From positions 1 to 43,250 of the forward strand of contig NZ_JAQMUB010000054.1 of assembly GCF_028330965.1 (NCBI RefSeq): a stretch of DNA of 43,250 nucleotides, in the 5' to 3' direction. Source of the DNA: Oscillatoria sp. CS-180. GTDB lineage: Bacteria; Cyanobacteriota; Cyanobacteriia; Phormidesmidales; Phormidesmidaceae. This document shows positions 31,357 to 39,660 of this stretch, piece by piece; position 1 is the stretch's first letter, and every line of letters starts with the position of its first letter. Under the pieces are notes generated by a model. It ran no database searches, was not told the origin of the DNA, and saw nothing but the letters and a program-made list of their open reading frames with translations. The position numbers and the translations under genes are program-made.

Positions 31357-33345
31357 TTACTGCTGAATACTATCCTTGTAGGATAATACTGTCCGCATCA
31401 TTTCTTGAATCCTCTGGGGAGAATGGCGCAACTGAGAAACCATATCCCAAAGTTCCTGAGGACTGATCTTGGAGTCTGCCTGAAACTCTAATATCTCTCG
31501 GCTCTTCTGCAGAAGGACATATCGGGTAAAGAATTCATCCCGCAAATACCATTCTTGATAGCGTGCCGCGATTGCCCCGGCAAGACACCCGCCGATCAGG
31601 AAGATATTGTTGTTCATGAGCAGCGCCATATTTGGCTCGGTGAAAAAATCCGCATGTGCGTAATAGTTAATTCCGTTGTAGGTGAACACAACAGCAATAG
31701 CTAACAGTGTGGCCGAGACAAACCGTAGGCGGCTGAAAACAAATATGTAGCTAAGAATGTTCATCAGGCCAAGGTAATAGAAGCGGTAGCCCAACTCTTG
31801 CGGATTTGCGTATGCAATCATCAAAATGATCGTGCCAGAAGCGTAGACAACACTAGCGGCGACAACCCATACAAAAAACCGAGAGAACACCTTTTCAAAG
31901 AACGTCACGTATAGAAGCACTGAGGCTATTACGATAAAGGTAAGCCGCATGGAAATAGAAAGATACCGCGTGTCGGGGAGCACAACCCAATCAACCACCC
32001 CAAAACTGGCATAGGTACCGATCGCAAAATACGCTCCTATCCTGAACGGCGTTAACGCCCCATAGAAGTAATCCTCGTCATAACTTACTCGTGCATCCGT
32101 TGCGTCGCTGAAAAACAGATATTGCTCTTCCGATAGCAACCAGGCCCGAAGCGTTTTCCAGGAGTTAATCAGGCTCTCTTTCGCTGCCTGAAAAAGTTGC
32201 GAATGGGAGGGCTTCTTCACCTCCTCCAAGATATCGGAAGCATCTTGTTCATCTGTCTCTTCTATGGCCTCTTTAAGTTCCGAAGAAGCCGTCAGCAAAG
32301 ACGGCAATGATTGGGGAAGAGATAAGAACAAGCCACTGCCAGCCGGATAGGTTCGACGCAGAAATTGCCATAGTTCGTTTGGTCGGTGTTGCAACTGATT
32401 GATGGCAGATTGCAACTGCACCGCATTATTGCCACTGAAATACCGGACAAAATCCTCAAGGGTAAAGACCAACACATAGCGAATTAGAAACCGAATCCGG
32501 AAGGAACGCTCCAGCCACACAGCCCCACCCATAGCCAAAAAGCTGCCAGATCCGAGAAACATAACATCATTAAATAGCCGCACCACATCCCCCTCTACTG
32601 GGGAAAGCGACCACTTTAGGACGACAGTCATAATGATGTAACCCACGACAAGAATGCTGCAGAAACGGAGCACCGCATCAGCCCGCAAGCCAGAGATCGT
32701 TGCCGCAAATAATGGAAACAGCATTAGCCCTGCATAGTAAATATCATGGCCAAGCTCGCCGGGATGCGATAGGACAAGGATAATGATGCTCCCTGTGGTG
32801 GCGACTAGTAATAGGCTCTCTTGAATAGTTTGATAATGGGCTTGGTAAAAATCTTCTGACCGCCACAAGAGTAGCGGTCCTGCAACCATACTGCTGCACA
32901 CAACCGCTCGAATACTCCAAGCGATCAACCACGTTTCAGAAAGGCACCACAGATCCAGCAACGCCCACAACCCATTGAAGACAATGATTACCGGACCAAG
33001 CAAGCGTGCCATAGCTGCCGTTAATTGGTAATGGTCGGCGAGAAATTCCGCTTCAACGCGCTCAACGGCGTTTGGTCCGTAAGGCAGTGCTATCCGAGTG
33101 GTAACCATTTGTGGGTTAAAAGCATCTGCAATGGCTTGTGGAACACAAACCAAATAACCACGCCATAAACTGATGACTTCTGTAAGGGCAGTACGGAACA
33201 GCAATAACGGCGCATGTTCTGTATTTTCATGTTCCGCCCGTTCTAATACATCAAGAAAACTTCGTCGCAAACCCGGCGGCAGGAACCAGCAAAGCCCACG
33301 GGATAAGACATCAATAATTGCTTGCCCAGAGAGATGATGCACCAT
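31357..33345 (-). CDS. prefix domain + two MASE-like six-helix modules, no output domain (paralog A)
   Basis: A 662-residue membrane protein from ATG 33345; an open frame reaches 33441. The N-terminal about 75 soluble residues (LPPGLRRSFLDVLE, then LWRGYLVCVP) resemble the prefix segment of PadR-linked permeases. Then a six-helix module starts with 'AEFLADHYQLTAAMARLLGP' and has 'PGELGHDIYYAGLML'. A linker follows, and a second module: 'DEDYFYGALTPFRIGAYFAI', 'VDWVVLPDTR', 'NPQELGYRFYYLGLMNI', 'NNNIFLIGG'. These patterns match membrane sensor domains (MASE-like) of cyanobacterial adenylate cyclases, but no cyclase, GGDEF or kinase domain follows. The C-terminus is a short helix 'SREILEFQADSKISPQELWD'. 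It is a paralog of 35127-37106. A sensor or membrane scaffold is likely; function unknown. Confidence 0.7.
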   Translation of the reverse strand: MVHHLSGQAIIDVLSRGLCWFLPPGLRRSFLDVLERAEHENTEHAPLLLFRTALTEVISLWRGYLVCVPQAIADAFNPQMVTTRIALPYGPNAVERVEAEFLADHYQLTAAMARLLGPVIIVFNGLWALLDLWCLSETWLIAWSIRAVVCSSMVAGPLLLWRSEDFYQAHYQTIQESLLLVATTGSIIILVLSHPGELGHDIYYAGLMLFPLFAATISGLRADAVLRFCSILVVGYIIMTVVLKWSLSPVEGDVVRLFNDVMFLGSGSFLAMGGAVWLERSFRIRFLIRYVLVFTLEDFVRYFSGNNAVQLQSAINQLQHRPNELWQFLRRTYPAGSGLFLSLPQSLPSLLTASSELKEAIEETDEQDASDILEEVKKPSHSQLFQAAKESLINSWKTLRAWLLSEEQYLFFSDATDARVSYDEDYFYGALTPFRIGAYFAIGTYASFGVVDWVVLPDTRYLSISMRLTFIVIASVLLYVTFFEKVFSRFFVWVVAASVVYASGTIILMIAYANPQELGYRFYYLGLMNILSYIFVFSRLRFVSATLLAIAVVFTYNGINYYAHADFFTEPNMALLMNNNIFLIGGCLAGAIAARYQEWYLRDEFFTRYVLLQKSREILEFQADSKISPQELWDMVSQLRHSPQRIQEMMRTVLSYKDSIQQ

Positions 33346-33542
33346 AATGAGGCAACGCGTAAGAGAAGGTTTCTTCACGCGTATTCTAACGGTACCCTTA
33401 AAAATGTTTATGCCGAAACATTTCAAGTCAGTTCTCGGCAACTATTTGGGCCCGATTATCTGAAATAGGCACATGGTTGCCCATCGCAACAGCAAACCAA
33501 CTCACCTGCGCAACGTAAGCTAAAGCAATTTAGACTGTAAAA

Positions 33543-33570
33543 TTGCTTTAGCTTACAAATATGATATAAA
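33543..33570 (+). promoter_or_regulatory. promoter with shared block, before gene 33670
   Basis: -35 TTGCTT (33543-33548), 16-base spacer ending TACAAATATGA, -10 TATAAA (33565-33570). It lies 100 bp upstream of the plus-strand ATG 33670. The minus-strand paralog A starts 200 bp to the left. Confidence 0.45.
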
Positions 33571-33669
33571 TCATTTTTATCGGCAAAGATACCAGCTATT
33601 CATTTGCCTTCCCGCCGCCGACCATATCTACAGGAACCTTTTCAGAAGTCGTTATTTCTCATAAATACC

Positions 33670-34308
33670 ATGACCGAAGAGTACACGGGTCGTATCAGTG
33701 CCCGGGCATTAGACGTTGTCCGTACCGAGGGTAGACGCGTTACAGACCTTGATCGACGACAGAGTGATAAAGCCGCATTCAACCGCTTACGCATTGCAGA
33801 ACGGGATGCAATTTACCGGGTTGCTAGGCCAGAGCGGAATATTTCTGCGGCCAAAGAGTACCGAACGCAGCTGTCTAGAACATTAGGGAGAAGCGATCGC
33901 AAAGCAGCAGCGAAGGCTTTTGCCGGTCGGCATCCAAAAGCGATCGCCGCCGATAAGAAAATCGCTCAAAAGATGTTCGTGGCAGGCTACTCGCCACAGG
34001 AGATTCAACGGGCCATGCGCTGTGGCTCTCCTGCCTGTGCTCGCATGTCACCAGCGGCGTTCAATGCTTACTACCGCAAACAGATTCAGCCCGCCATCCG
34101 TAACCGCAAGGTGCAGAGGCAACGACAGAAAATGGCCCTATTCAAACAACGCCATGGGGTCCCACAATCTTACAAACGCATGGACGGCATAAGACAACTG
34201 CAAGCACGAGAACGACAGCAGGCACCGACCCGGATGCGTCCAGACCCCATCCAACGCAGTCATACAGGCTATACACGGAAACGCTGGGCCCCGCCCTGCT
34301 TTTATTGA
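33670..34308 (+). CDS. basic protein, possible DNA-binding domain related to relaxase tails
   Basis: A 212-residue, strongly basic protein from ATG 33670; the frame is open to 33604. The centre 'DKKIAQKMFVAGYSPQEIQR', then 'AMRCGSPACARMSPAAFNAY', has the pattern 'iA..m...GyspeeI..A....SP' that I associate with the C-terminal region of plasmid relaxases and with small DNA-binding plasmid proteins. The rest is Arg/Gln-rich ('NRKVQRQRQKMALFKQRHGV'). No catalytic relaxase motif (HxH or Tyr box) is present. It might be a stand-alone fragment of a relaxase, or an accessory protein. Two HIP1 sites lie within it, so it is native to a cyanobacterial background. Confidence 0.5.
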   Translation: MTEEYTGRISARALDVVRTEGRRVTDLDRRQSDKAAFNRLRIAERDAIYRVARPERNISAAKEYRTQLSRTLGRSDRKAAAKAFAGRHPKAIAADKKIAQKMFVAGYSPQEIQRAMRCGSPACARMSPAAFNAYYRKQIQPAIRNRKVQRQRQKMALFKQRHGVPQSYKRMDGIRQLQARERQQAPTRMRPDPIQRSHTGYTRKRWAPPCFY

Positions 34309-34332
34309 TCAGCCATCCCCTCTTCAGGAGAT

Positions 34333-35109
34333 ATGCAGTTAGAAATCCTCACCAGGGAAGCTACCTCCGGCAGCAACCACCTTGTCTTTATCCACGGGGC
34401 CTGGCACGCCGCCTGGTGTTGGGAAGAGCATTTTATGGAGTATTTTGCCGAGCAGGGGTATACGAACCATGCACCTAGCCTCCGTGGACATGGCGGCAGC
34501 GCCGGACATGATACCTTGCAAGCCGTCAGGATTAGCGATTACGTAGAGGACGTCATCAGCCTGACAAGCACCTTAGAAGAGTTGCCTATCTTAATAGGAC
34601 ACTCCATGGGGGGCTTTATCGTTCAGCATTTCCTAGCGACACATCGCGCTAAAGCCGTGGTCCTGCTCGCCTCTGTTCCCCATACCGGAGCGTTGGCCCT
34701 AAATCTACGGTTTTTGAAGACCCATCCAGGCCAATTTTTACGATCGATTATTCGCCAGCAATCAGAAATTTTCATCAAGGAGAAAAACTGCATCCGCGAT
34801 AGTTTTTTTCCCAATCTCAGCCCACCACAGCAAGCCTACTATTTTCAGAAAATGCAGGCTGAATCCTTCGCCGCGTTTTGGGACATGTTGCTGCGGCCAC
34901 TGCCGCCCGTTACCAGCAGTCAAACCCCGATGTTGTGCTTAGGAGCCACAGAGGACCAGGTCGTTTGTCCAGAGGAGGTAGAGCAAACCGCAGCTGCATA
35001 CAATGCAGACCTAGTGATTTTCCCAAACATGGGCCACGACATGATGCTCGATCGCGACTGGCGTGAGGTTGCCAACACAATGCTTCAATGGTTACAACAG
35101 CAGCTGTAA
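34333..35109 (+). CDS. alpha/beta hydrolase (esterase-like)
   Basis: A 258-residue protein with AGGAG just before ATG 34333. It has oxyanion motif 'FIHGAWHAAWCW', nucleophile elbow 'GHSMGG' (Ser at about 89), acid 'LGATEDQVV' (Asp at about 205) and His in 'NMGHDMML' (at about 236). So the full Ser-Asp-His triad is present and the enzyme should be active. 'LRGHGGS' is also typical of the family. The fold fits lactone, ester or haloacid-type hydrolases, and the substrate cannot be told. It faces the minus-strand paralog B and has 24 bp to the gene at 33670, so it may share its promoter. Confidence 0.85.
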   Translation: MQLEILTREATSGSNHLVFIHGAWHAAWCWEEHFMEYFAEQGYTNHAPSLRGHGGSAGHDTLQAVRISDYVEDVISLTSTLEELPILIGHSMGGFIVQHFLATHRAKAVVLLASVPHTGALALNLRFLKTHPGQFLRSIIRQQSEIFIKEKNCIRDSFFPNLSPPQQAYYFQKMQAESFAAFWDMLLRPLPPVTSSQTPMLCLGATEDQVVCPEEVEQTAAAYNADLVIFPNMGHDMMLDRDWREVANTMLQWLQQQL

Positions 35110-35126
35110 CGGTGACAGAAAACAGG

Positions 35127-37106
35127 TCATCCCTTATGGGAAAGAATTCTATTGATTAATTCCTGTATCTTCTGAGGAGAGTAACGAAACCCGGTGAACA
35201 GATCCCATAGTTCCTGAGGCGACATATCCACGCTCTCTTGAATTTCAAGAATCTCCCGGCTCTTCTCAATCAGACAGTACCGAGCAAACAACTCGTCACG
35301 CTTAAATAATTCCTGAAATTTCATGGCGATCGCCACAATGAGACAGGCACCAACTAAGAATAAATTATTGTTAGCTAGCGCTGCCACGTTTGAGGTGGTC
35401 AATGGCATCGGCTCTACGTACAGAATAACCACGTTATAGAACACAGTGATCGCCACAACCGTTAACGTCGCTGGGACAAAGCGTAATCGGCTGAGAACAC
35501 ACAAATACAGATAAATATTGATAAGCCCCACATAGTAAGAGCGATACCCCGGCTCGAAGGGATTAGCCCTGGCGATCATGAGAATAAGCGTCATCCCAAC
35601 AGCAAAGACCGTAGGAGTCATAATCAAGAGAAATGCTTTCTTAAAGAAGGCCTCGAAGAAAGAGAGAATAAAGCTACCAAGTCCTACAGCCGTAAAGACC
35701 AATCGCAAAGGCACTGAGAACGATCGTGTTTCGGGTAGCGTCAGCCAGTCAAGCACGGCAAACGAGACATAAGTACCGAGGCCGATAAGAATGCCAAGGC
35801 GAAACGGCACGATCGCTCCGTAGAAATAATCGTCTTTATACGCTTGCCTCGCAGAGCGCGCCGCTCGAAAGGAAAGGAATTCCTCTTCAGAAAAACACCA
35901 GGCCCATACGGCTTTTCCGTAACGAACGGCTCTATCCCAACCAGCCTTCAACACCCCATCAATTGGAGTATCAAGGCCTTCCACTGGAGCGGAAGCCTCA
36001 GATGACTCGTTTTCTTCAAACGGAGATGCCCCCGGTAACTGCGCAACCGGGACTTTGGGAGCAGCTAATAACAGGGAGGCAGGGTACGCCTGATCCAAAA
36101 ATCGTTGCAATCGCATCGGCTGATATTGCAATCGAGAGACCACTTCCTGTAGCTGCGCCACATCACCGCCATCAAAGAACCGGACAAAATCCCCTAAGGT
36201 GTGAATGAGGATGTAGCGGATCATGAACCGTAACCGCAGCGACCGCTCTTGCCACGCCACACCAAAGATCGTCAAAATACTGCCACCCCCCAGGAAGGCC
36301 ATGTCATTTGACAAACGCAAAAGGCTGTCCGCGTCCCCAAAGATAGGCCACTCCAAGGCACCCACCGTAACCATATAGGTCACCACAAGAACACCGCAGA
36401 AACGACAGACAGCGTCTGTTCGCAGGCCAGACAGCGACGCCGTCAATAACAGCAGCAACATCAGCCCGGCATAGTAAATGTCGTGACCCATCTCCCCCGG
36501 TTGCGCTTGGACAATAATGCCAATGATCCCTACGACAGCGGTTACTAAGCTCAGTTCCGGCACCGTTTGATAAAACCGCTGGTACGACATTGCCATCCGC
36601 CAGCGAAATACCATTCCAGCCCCTACGACCAGACAGATGACAAGGCGGATCGACCAGGCCACAGACCAGGTTTCCGGCAAACACCAGCGGTCTAGAATCG
36701 CCCAACAGATATTGAAGCCGATGAGCACGGGACCAAAGAACCCGGTCATGGTGCGTGTTAATTGAAAATGATCAGTGATAAATTCCGCTTCAATCTTCTC
36801 CGTCACCACTGGCCCGAACCGTTTAGTGAACTGGCGGGTAGCCATCACCGGGGTACACGCATCCACCATCTTCCCTGGCAGGACGTCAAGATATCCACGC
36901 CACAAGTTGAGCAGCGTTTGCAAATCTCGCCGGAGGACTTCTCGCCTTTCTCCTACGTCAAAAGACTGCTGTTCGTAACTTTCTAAAAAAGCTTGTTGCA
37001 AGTCTTCAGGCAGTGACCGCGAGGCGACAAGAATCGCTCCCCGCGCCGTATCTGTCGCTGACTGCCAAACTGGCTCCCAAAAATTTCTCACCCCACACGC
37101 ACCCAA
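35127..37106 (-). CDS. prefix domain + two MASE-like six-helix modules, no output domain (paralog B)
   Basis: A 659-residue protein if started at TTG 37106 (AAGGGTGA upstream); GTG 37091 is an alternative. Same plan as paralog A: a prefix-like region ('SLPEDLQQAFLESYEQQ', 'LWRGYLDVLPGKMVDA'), a first module ('EAEFITDHFQLTRTMTGFFG', 'LPETWSVAWSIR', 'PGEMGHDIYYAGLML'), a linker, a second module ('DDYFYGAIVPFRLGILIGLG', 'LDWLTLPETR', 'FEPGYRSYYVGLINI', 'NNNLFLVGA'), and a C-terminal helix 'SREILEIQESVDMSPQELWD'. It lies 45 bp after a PadR gene on the same strand, so is likely PadR-controlled. Paralog A lacks its own PadR. Sensor or scaffold role inferred; no effector domain seen. Confidence 0.75.
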   Translation of the reverse strand: MGACGVRNFWEPVWQSATDTARGAILVASRSLPEDLQQAFLESYEQQSFDVGERREVLRRDLQTLLNLWRGYLDVLPGKMVDACTPVMATRQFTKRFGPVVTEKIEAEFITDHFQLTRTMTGFFGPVLIGFNICWAILDRWCLPETWSVAWSIRLVICLVVGAGMVFRWRMAMSYQRFYQTVPELSLVTAVVGIIGIIVQAQPGEMGHDIYYAGLMLLLLLTASLSGLRTDAVCRFCGVLVVTYMVTVGALEWPIFGDADSLLRLSNDMAFLGGGSILTIFGVAWQERSLRLRFMIRYILIHTLGDFVRFFDGGDVAQLQEVVSRLQYQPMRLQRFLDQAYPASLLLAAPKVPVAQLPGASPFEENESSEASAPVEGLDTPIDGVLKAGWDRAVRYGKAVWAWCFSEEEFLSFRAARSARQAYKDDYFYGAIVPFRLGILIGLGTYVSFAVLDWLTLPETRSFSVPLRLVFTAVGLGSFILSFFEAFFKKAFLLIMTPTVFAVGMTLILMIARANPFEPGYRSYYVGLINIYLYLCVLSRLRFVPATLTVVAITVFYNVVILYVEPMPLTTSNVAALANNNLFLVGACLIVAIAMKFQELFKRDELFARYCLIEKSREILEIQESVDMSPQELWDLFTGFRYSPQKIQELINRILSHKG

Positions 37107-37151
37107 TCACCCTTACGCTTGAGCACATTTTATGGTTTGCAAGAAGAATTC

Positions 37152-37544
37152 TCACCTGGCCTTGCTTAATTTTTGTACCTTGTCCACCTGTGCTTTGGCC
37201 TGGGGAGAGGACGTCATCTCTTCTTTTGAGACATAGTCCCTCAGCCGCTGATGGAAACGCCAATCCTTCTCTAGAACGTCCTTCCCATAAGGTGTGATGA
37301 AGTAATACTTACGCCGTGGCCCACTCGTCTCATCGCCCCATTCCCACCTGACAAAGCCTTTTTTCTCCATCCTGGTTAGGGTCGGATACAAACTCCCAAC
37401 ACCAATCTCCCGTTCCCCATCACTGGCTTCCCTAATCGCATCGACAAATTCCGTGCCATAAAGGCGCTGCCCATTCAGCAAGGTCAATAGGGTTTTTTCC
37501 AGTTCTGAAAGAACGACGGGTTTTGACTTCTGTTTCTGAGGCAT
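37152..37544 (-). CDS. PadR-family transcriptional regulator
   Basis: A 130-residue protein. The winged helix 'LSELEKTLLTLL', 'LYGTEFVDAIREAS', 'IGVGSLYPTLTRMEKKGFVR' and wing 'SGPRRKYYFITPYG' is a textbook PadR domain; the last about 25 residues are the dimer helix. PadR proteins are repressors released by small molecules or stress. AGGAT precedes the ATG at 37544. It is the first gene of a two-gene operon with the prefix/MASE-like protein, an arrangement reminiscent of PadR-permease pairs. Its operator is probably in 37545-37690, where the shared block TACAAAnATGATATA occurs. Confidence 0.85.
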   Translation of the reverse strand: MPQKQKSKPVVLSELEKTLLTLLNGQRLYGTEFVDAIREASDGEREIGVGSLYPTLTRMEKKGFVRWEWGDETSGPRRKYYFITPYGKDVLEKDWRFHQRLRDYVSKEEMTSSPQAKAQVDKVQKLSKAR

Positions 37545-37654
37545 AACAATATCCTGTAGAACATTCGATGGCGTGGAAGAGCATTCTCACCATCATATCT
37601 ATCAGCTATTCCAGTTGCACAGCATAAGGTGCCACTTATAGCATTTAGTCAAAA

Positions 37655-37682
37655 TAGACTATGTATACAAAAATGATATATA
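37655..37682 (+). promoter_or_regulatory. promoter-like site with shared block, in the PadR / 38069 gap
   Basis: -35 TAGACT (37655-37660, weak), 16-base spacer ending TACAAAAATGA, -10 TATATA (37677-37682). It stands 111 bp before the PadR start (opposite strand) and about 390 bp before the plus-strand gene at 38069. The rest of 37545-38068 shows no certain gene; a frame open from TTG 37904 may extend the next gene. Confidence 0.4.
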
Positions 37683-38068
37683 GTACTCTCACTGCCACGC
37701 GAGTCTCTTTCCATCGGCAACACTGACCGGTGATAACGCAAGCTGCACGATCATCTACAGAGTCATCTACAGGGCAGCGCAGTTTTGTATCTATCTGCAT
37801 ACATCGTCTTTCAGGTTCCTGTCGAAGCCTGAACAGCTTGCCCTGCCATGGCTGGCTCCATCAGCCTGCATGAGAGCAGCCTATTCATATATCGCCGGTA
37901 TCTTTGCCCGTCGTGCTCACAAAGCTACTTATGGGACTAAACGCCTATGTAATGATTCCATCGCTCTTGGAATTCCTTTGTGCTACAAACCTTGTCCTGA
38001 AACATAGCAAGAATACAATCTGTCAAAAAACGCTTGATTCCAACATCTGGGTGCGTAGCATCCACTGC

Positions 38069-38587
38069 ATGATTGCAGACTTGAGCCTCAATGATGTGTC
38101 TACCCTTTTAATGGCACTGTTTACCTGCGTTATTACGGTAGCCAATATTCTGCTGTGGCTAGCAACACGACGAACCATCAAACTACAGGTCATCAGCAAC
38201 TACAGCTTGAATCATCAATCCATTGTGAACGGGCATCGTGACCTGTTTTTGGGACTGTTGCATCAACCAGGTATTTTTAAGCAATTCGCGATCGCAAATA
38301 AGCTCGATCCAGAGAAGTGGGAATTACAAATCATCTCCTCCTTCTTCATTAACCACGCCTTCATCCACTATCTCAATTTCACCAACGGCACCTTGGACAA
38401 AGCCTATCTGGAAGGATTCAAGCGAGATGCTCAGGAGCTACTGGCCCTGCCCACTATTCAAACTCACTGGCAAGCCGCTCGTCTTGGATATTCTGCTGCT
38501 TTCCGCACATTTGTTGAAGAGGAGCTTATGCCTACAGTCTCTGACACTTCAATCTCTACCTCTCCCCCTTCGCCTGCAAAATCTTAA
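38069..38587 (+). CDS. single-helix membrane-anchored protein of unknown function
   Basis: A 172-residue protein from ATG 38069; a TTG start at 37904 would add 55 residues with little pattern. One transmembrane helix (LLMALFTCVITVANILLWLA, residues about 14-33) precedes a basic stop-transfer (TRRTIK), then a helical cytoplasmic domain: 'HRDLFLGLLHQPGIFKQF', 'INHAFIHYLNFTNGTLDKAY', 'LPTIQTHWQAARLGYSAAF'. This resembles membrane-anchored helical proteins seen in many bacteria as unnamed families, so I give no name. Its stop overlaps the 3' end of the minus-strand recombinase gene by 32 bp. Confidence 0.6.
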   Translation: MIADLSLNDVSTLLMALFTCVITVANILLWLATRRTIKLQVISNYSLNHQSIVNGHRDLFLGLLHQPGIFKQFAIANKLDPEKWELQIISSFFINHAFIHYLNFTNGTLDKAYLEGFKRDAQELLALPTIQTHWQAARLGYSAAFRTFVEEELMPTVSDTSISTSPPSPAKS

Positions 38588-39167
38588 GGGCCGCTGGTTT
38601 CGGCGATCCATCACCATTAAGGTAGTTGTACAGGGTGGCGCGGGTAATACCCAACAGAGCTGCAATCTCTGTCGCACTGGTATCAGACTCTGTCATGTAG
38701 ACCATGGCCTGCTGGATCATCTCAGCGGTCATCTTGCGACGCGGCCCGATCGCCTGTCCTCTGGCACGCGCTTCAGCCTGGGCTTTCAAAGTGCGCTTGC
38801 GTAGGACCTGCGTTTCTAACTCTGTCAGAGCTGTTATCAAGTTGATGGCCACATCCAGGCTAAGTTGGGTCGTATCAAGAACAGCCCCGTGCCCTGTCAA
38901 AACTTTTAGACCAACTTTTCGCTGCCAGAAAACTTGCAAGAGTTCTAACAGATGCGATCTACTATCCGCCAATCGCTCCAGTTGCCAAGCTACCAGTGTG
39001 TCTCCGGCTTGCACGGCATCAAGACAGGTTTGAAGAGCGGGACGCTCTGCTTCGACATCCTGGTAGATATCAGACGCCTCAACTCCCGCATTTAGTAGTG
39101 CTCGACGTTGATCTTCCTGCACCGCTTCACTATCGGTGTCAGCAATCCACTCATATCCAATCAGCAC
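38556..39167 (-). CDS. serine recombinase/resolvase homolog lacking catalytic residues
   Basis: A 203-residue protein with GTG start 39167 (AAGGGGAAAT upstream). The resolvase fold is clear: 'VLIGYEWIADTDSEA', 'VEAERPAL', 'GDTLVAWQLERLADS', the long helix region, then a C-terminal HTH ('TSATEIAALLGITRATLYNYL'). Active resolvases have G-Y-x-R-V-S at the start; here R and the nucleophile S are replaced (W and A), and the Arg in 'LDRLGR' is D. The first Arg of that pair and the 'ERPAL' Arg remain. So it probably binds DNA at a res-like site without cutting, perhaps as a regulator, or it has another chemistry. Confidence 0.75.
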   Translation of the reverse strand: MLIGYEWIADTDSEAVQEDQRRALLNAGVEASDIYQDVEAERPALQTCLDAVQAGDTLVAWQLERLADSRSHLLELLQVFWQRKVGLKVLTGHGAVLDTTQLSLDVAINLITALTELETQVLRKRTLKAQAEARARGQAIGPRRKMTAEMIQQAMVYMTESDTSATEIAALLGITRATLYNYLNGDGSPKPAALKILQAKGER

Positions 39168-39284
39168 CCGGATTTCCCCTTTCCAGTGCCCATATCAAGC
39201 CCAAATGGCCTGCTGTCACTCTATCGGGCTACCCAAGAAGAGAGGAGATATTTCACTAATGTCGTCAATTAAGTCATGACTAAT

Positions 39285-39312
39285 TTGACAAGCGTGGACG
39301 TATTTCCATACA
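39285..39312 (+). promoter_or_regulatory. possible promoter of gene 39379
   Basis: -35 TTGACA (39285-39290), 16-base spacer, weak -10 CATACA (39307-39312). An 8-bp palindrome GTCATGAC (39273-39280) lies just upstream. Confidence 0.3.
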
Positions 39313-39378
39313 GTAAGAGAGGATTCCCCACTCCAGCTATCGTTGTTTTACACCTGTTCCCAGGTGAAGGAGTCGATC

Positions 39379-39576
39379 GTGTCCGAAAAACTGACCGTCC
39401 TACTCAAACCCTGCTCTAGCGGCACCTGTCCTGCACTCTACAGAGACGAACAAAATCGGATATTCATTCAGGGCAATAAGCTTGGAACTACCGCTCGACA
39501 AGACATCGAGGTCGGTACGTACGAAGAAGTTGTTGAAATCTCTGAGGAGTTGTTGGTGTACCTGCGCACGCTTTGA
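39379..39576 (+). CDS. small protein of unknown function (66 residues)
   Basis: GTG start 39379 with AAGGAG six bases upstream, a much better start than the TTG at 39343. It reads 'SEKLTVLLKPCSSGTCPALY', then 'FIQGNKLGTTARQDIEVG' and 'YEEVVEISEELLVYL'. Two cysteines (CSSGTC) may bind metal or form a disulfide. The pattern 'CPaly.d......iQG.kl....l....g..E..V.i..ell' is reminiscent of small actinobacterial and cyanobacterial proteins of unknown role. A terminator follows at 39610, so this is a single-gene unit. Confidence 0.65.
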   Translation: MSEKLTVLLKPCSSGTCPALYRDEQNRIFIQGNKLGTTARQDIEVGTYEEVVEISEELLVYLRTL

Positions 39577-39609
39577 GGCAGTGGAAAAGCTGATGTAGGC
39601 ATCCCTAGA

Positions 39610-39645
39610 AGCATCTCGTGAGGCTGTTTCTCGGGATGCTTTTTG
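39610..39645 (+). terminator. intrinsic terminator of gene 39379
   Basis: Stem AGCATCTCG (39610-39618) / CGGGATGCT (39632-39640) with one G-U, followed by TTTT. An alternative 7-bp stem GCATCCC (39598-39604) / GGGATGC (39633-39639) competes with it. Confidence 0.55.
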
Positions 39646-39660
39646 CTGACCCGCATCCGA

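Noticed and set aside
31178-31366. Possible relaxase start divergent from the TraD-like gene
   Set aside because: Only 62 codons, no HxH or Tyr motif.
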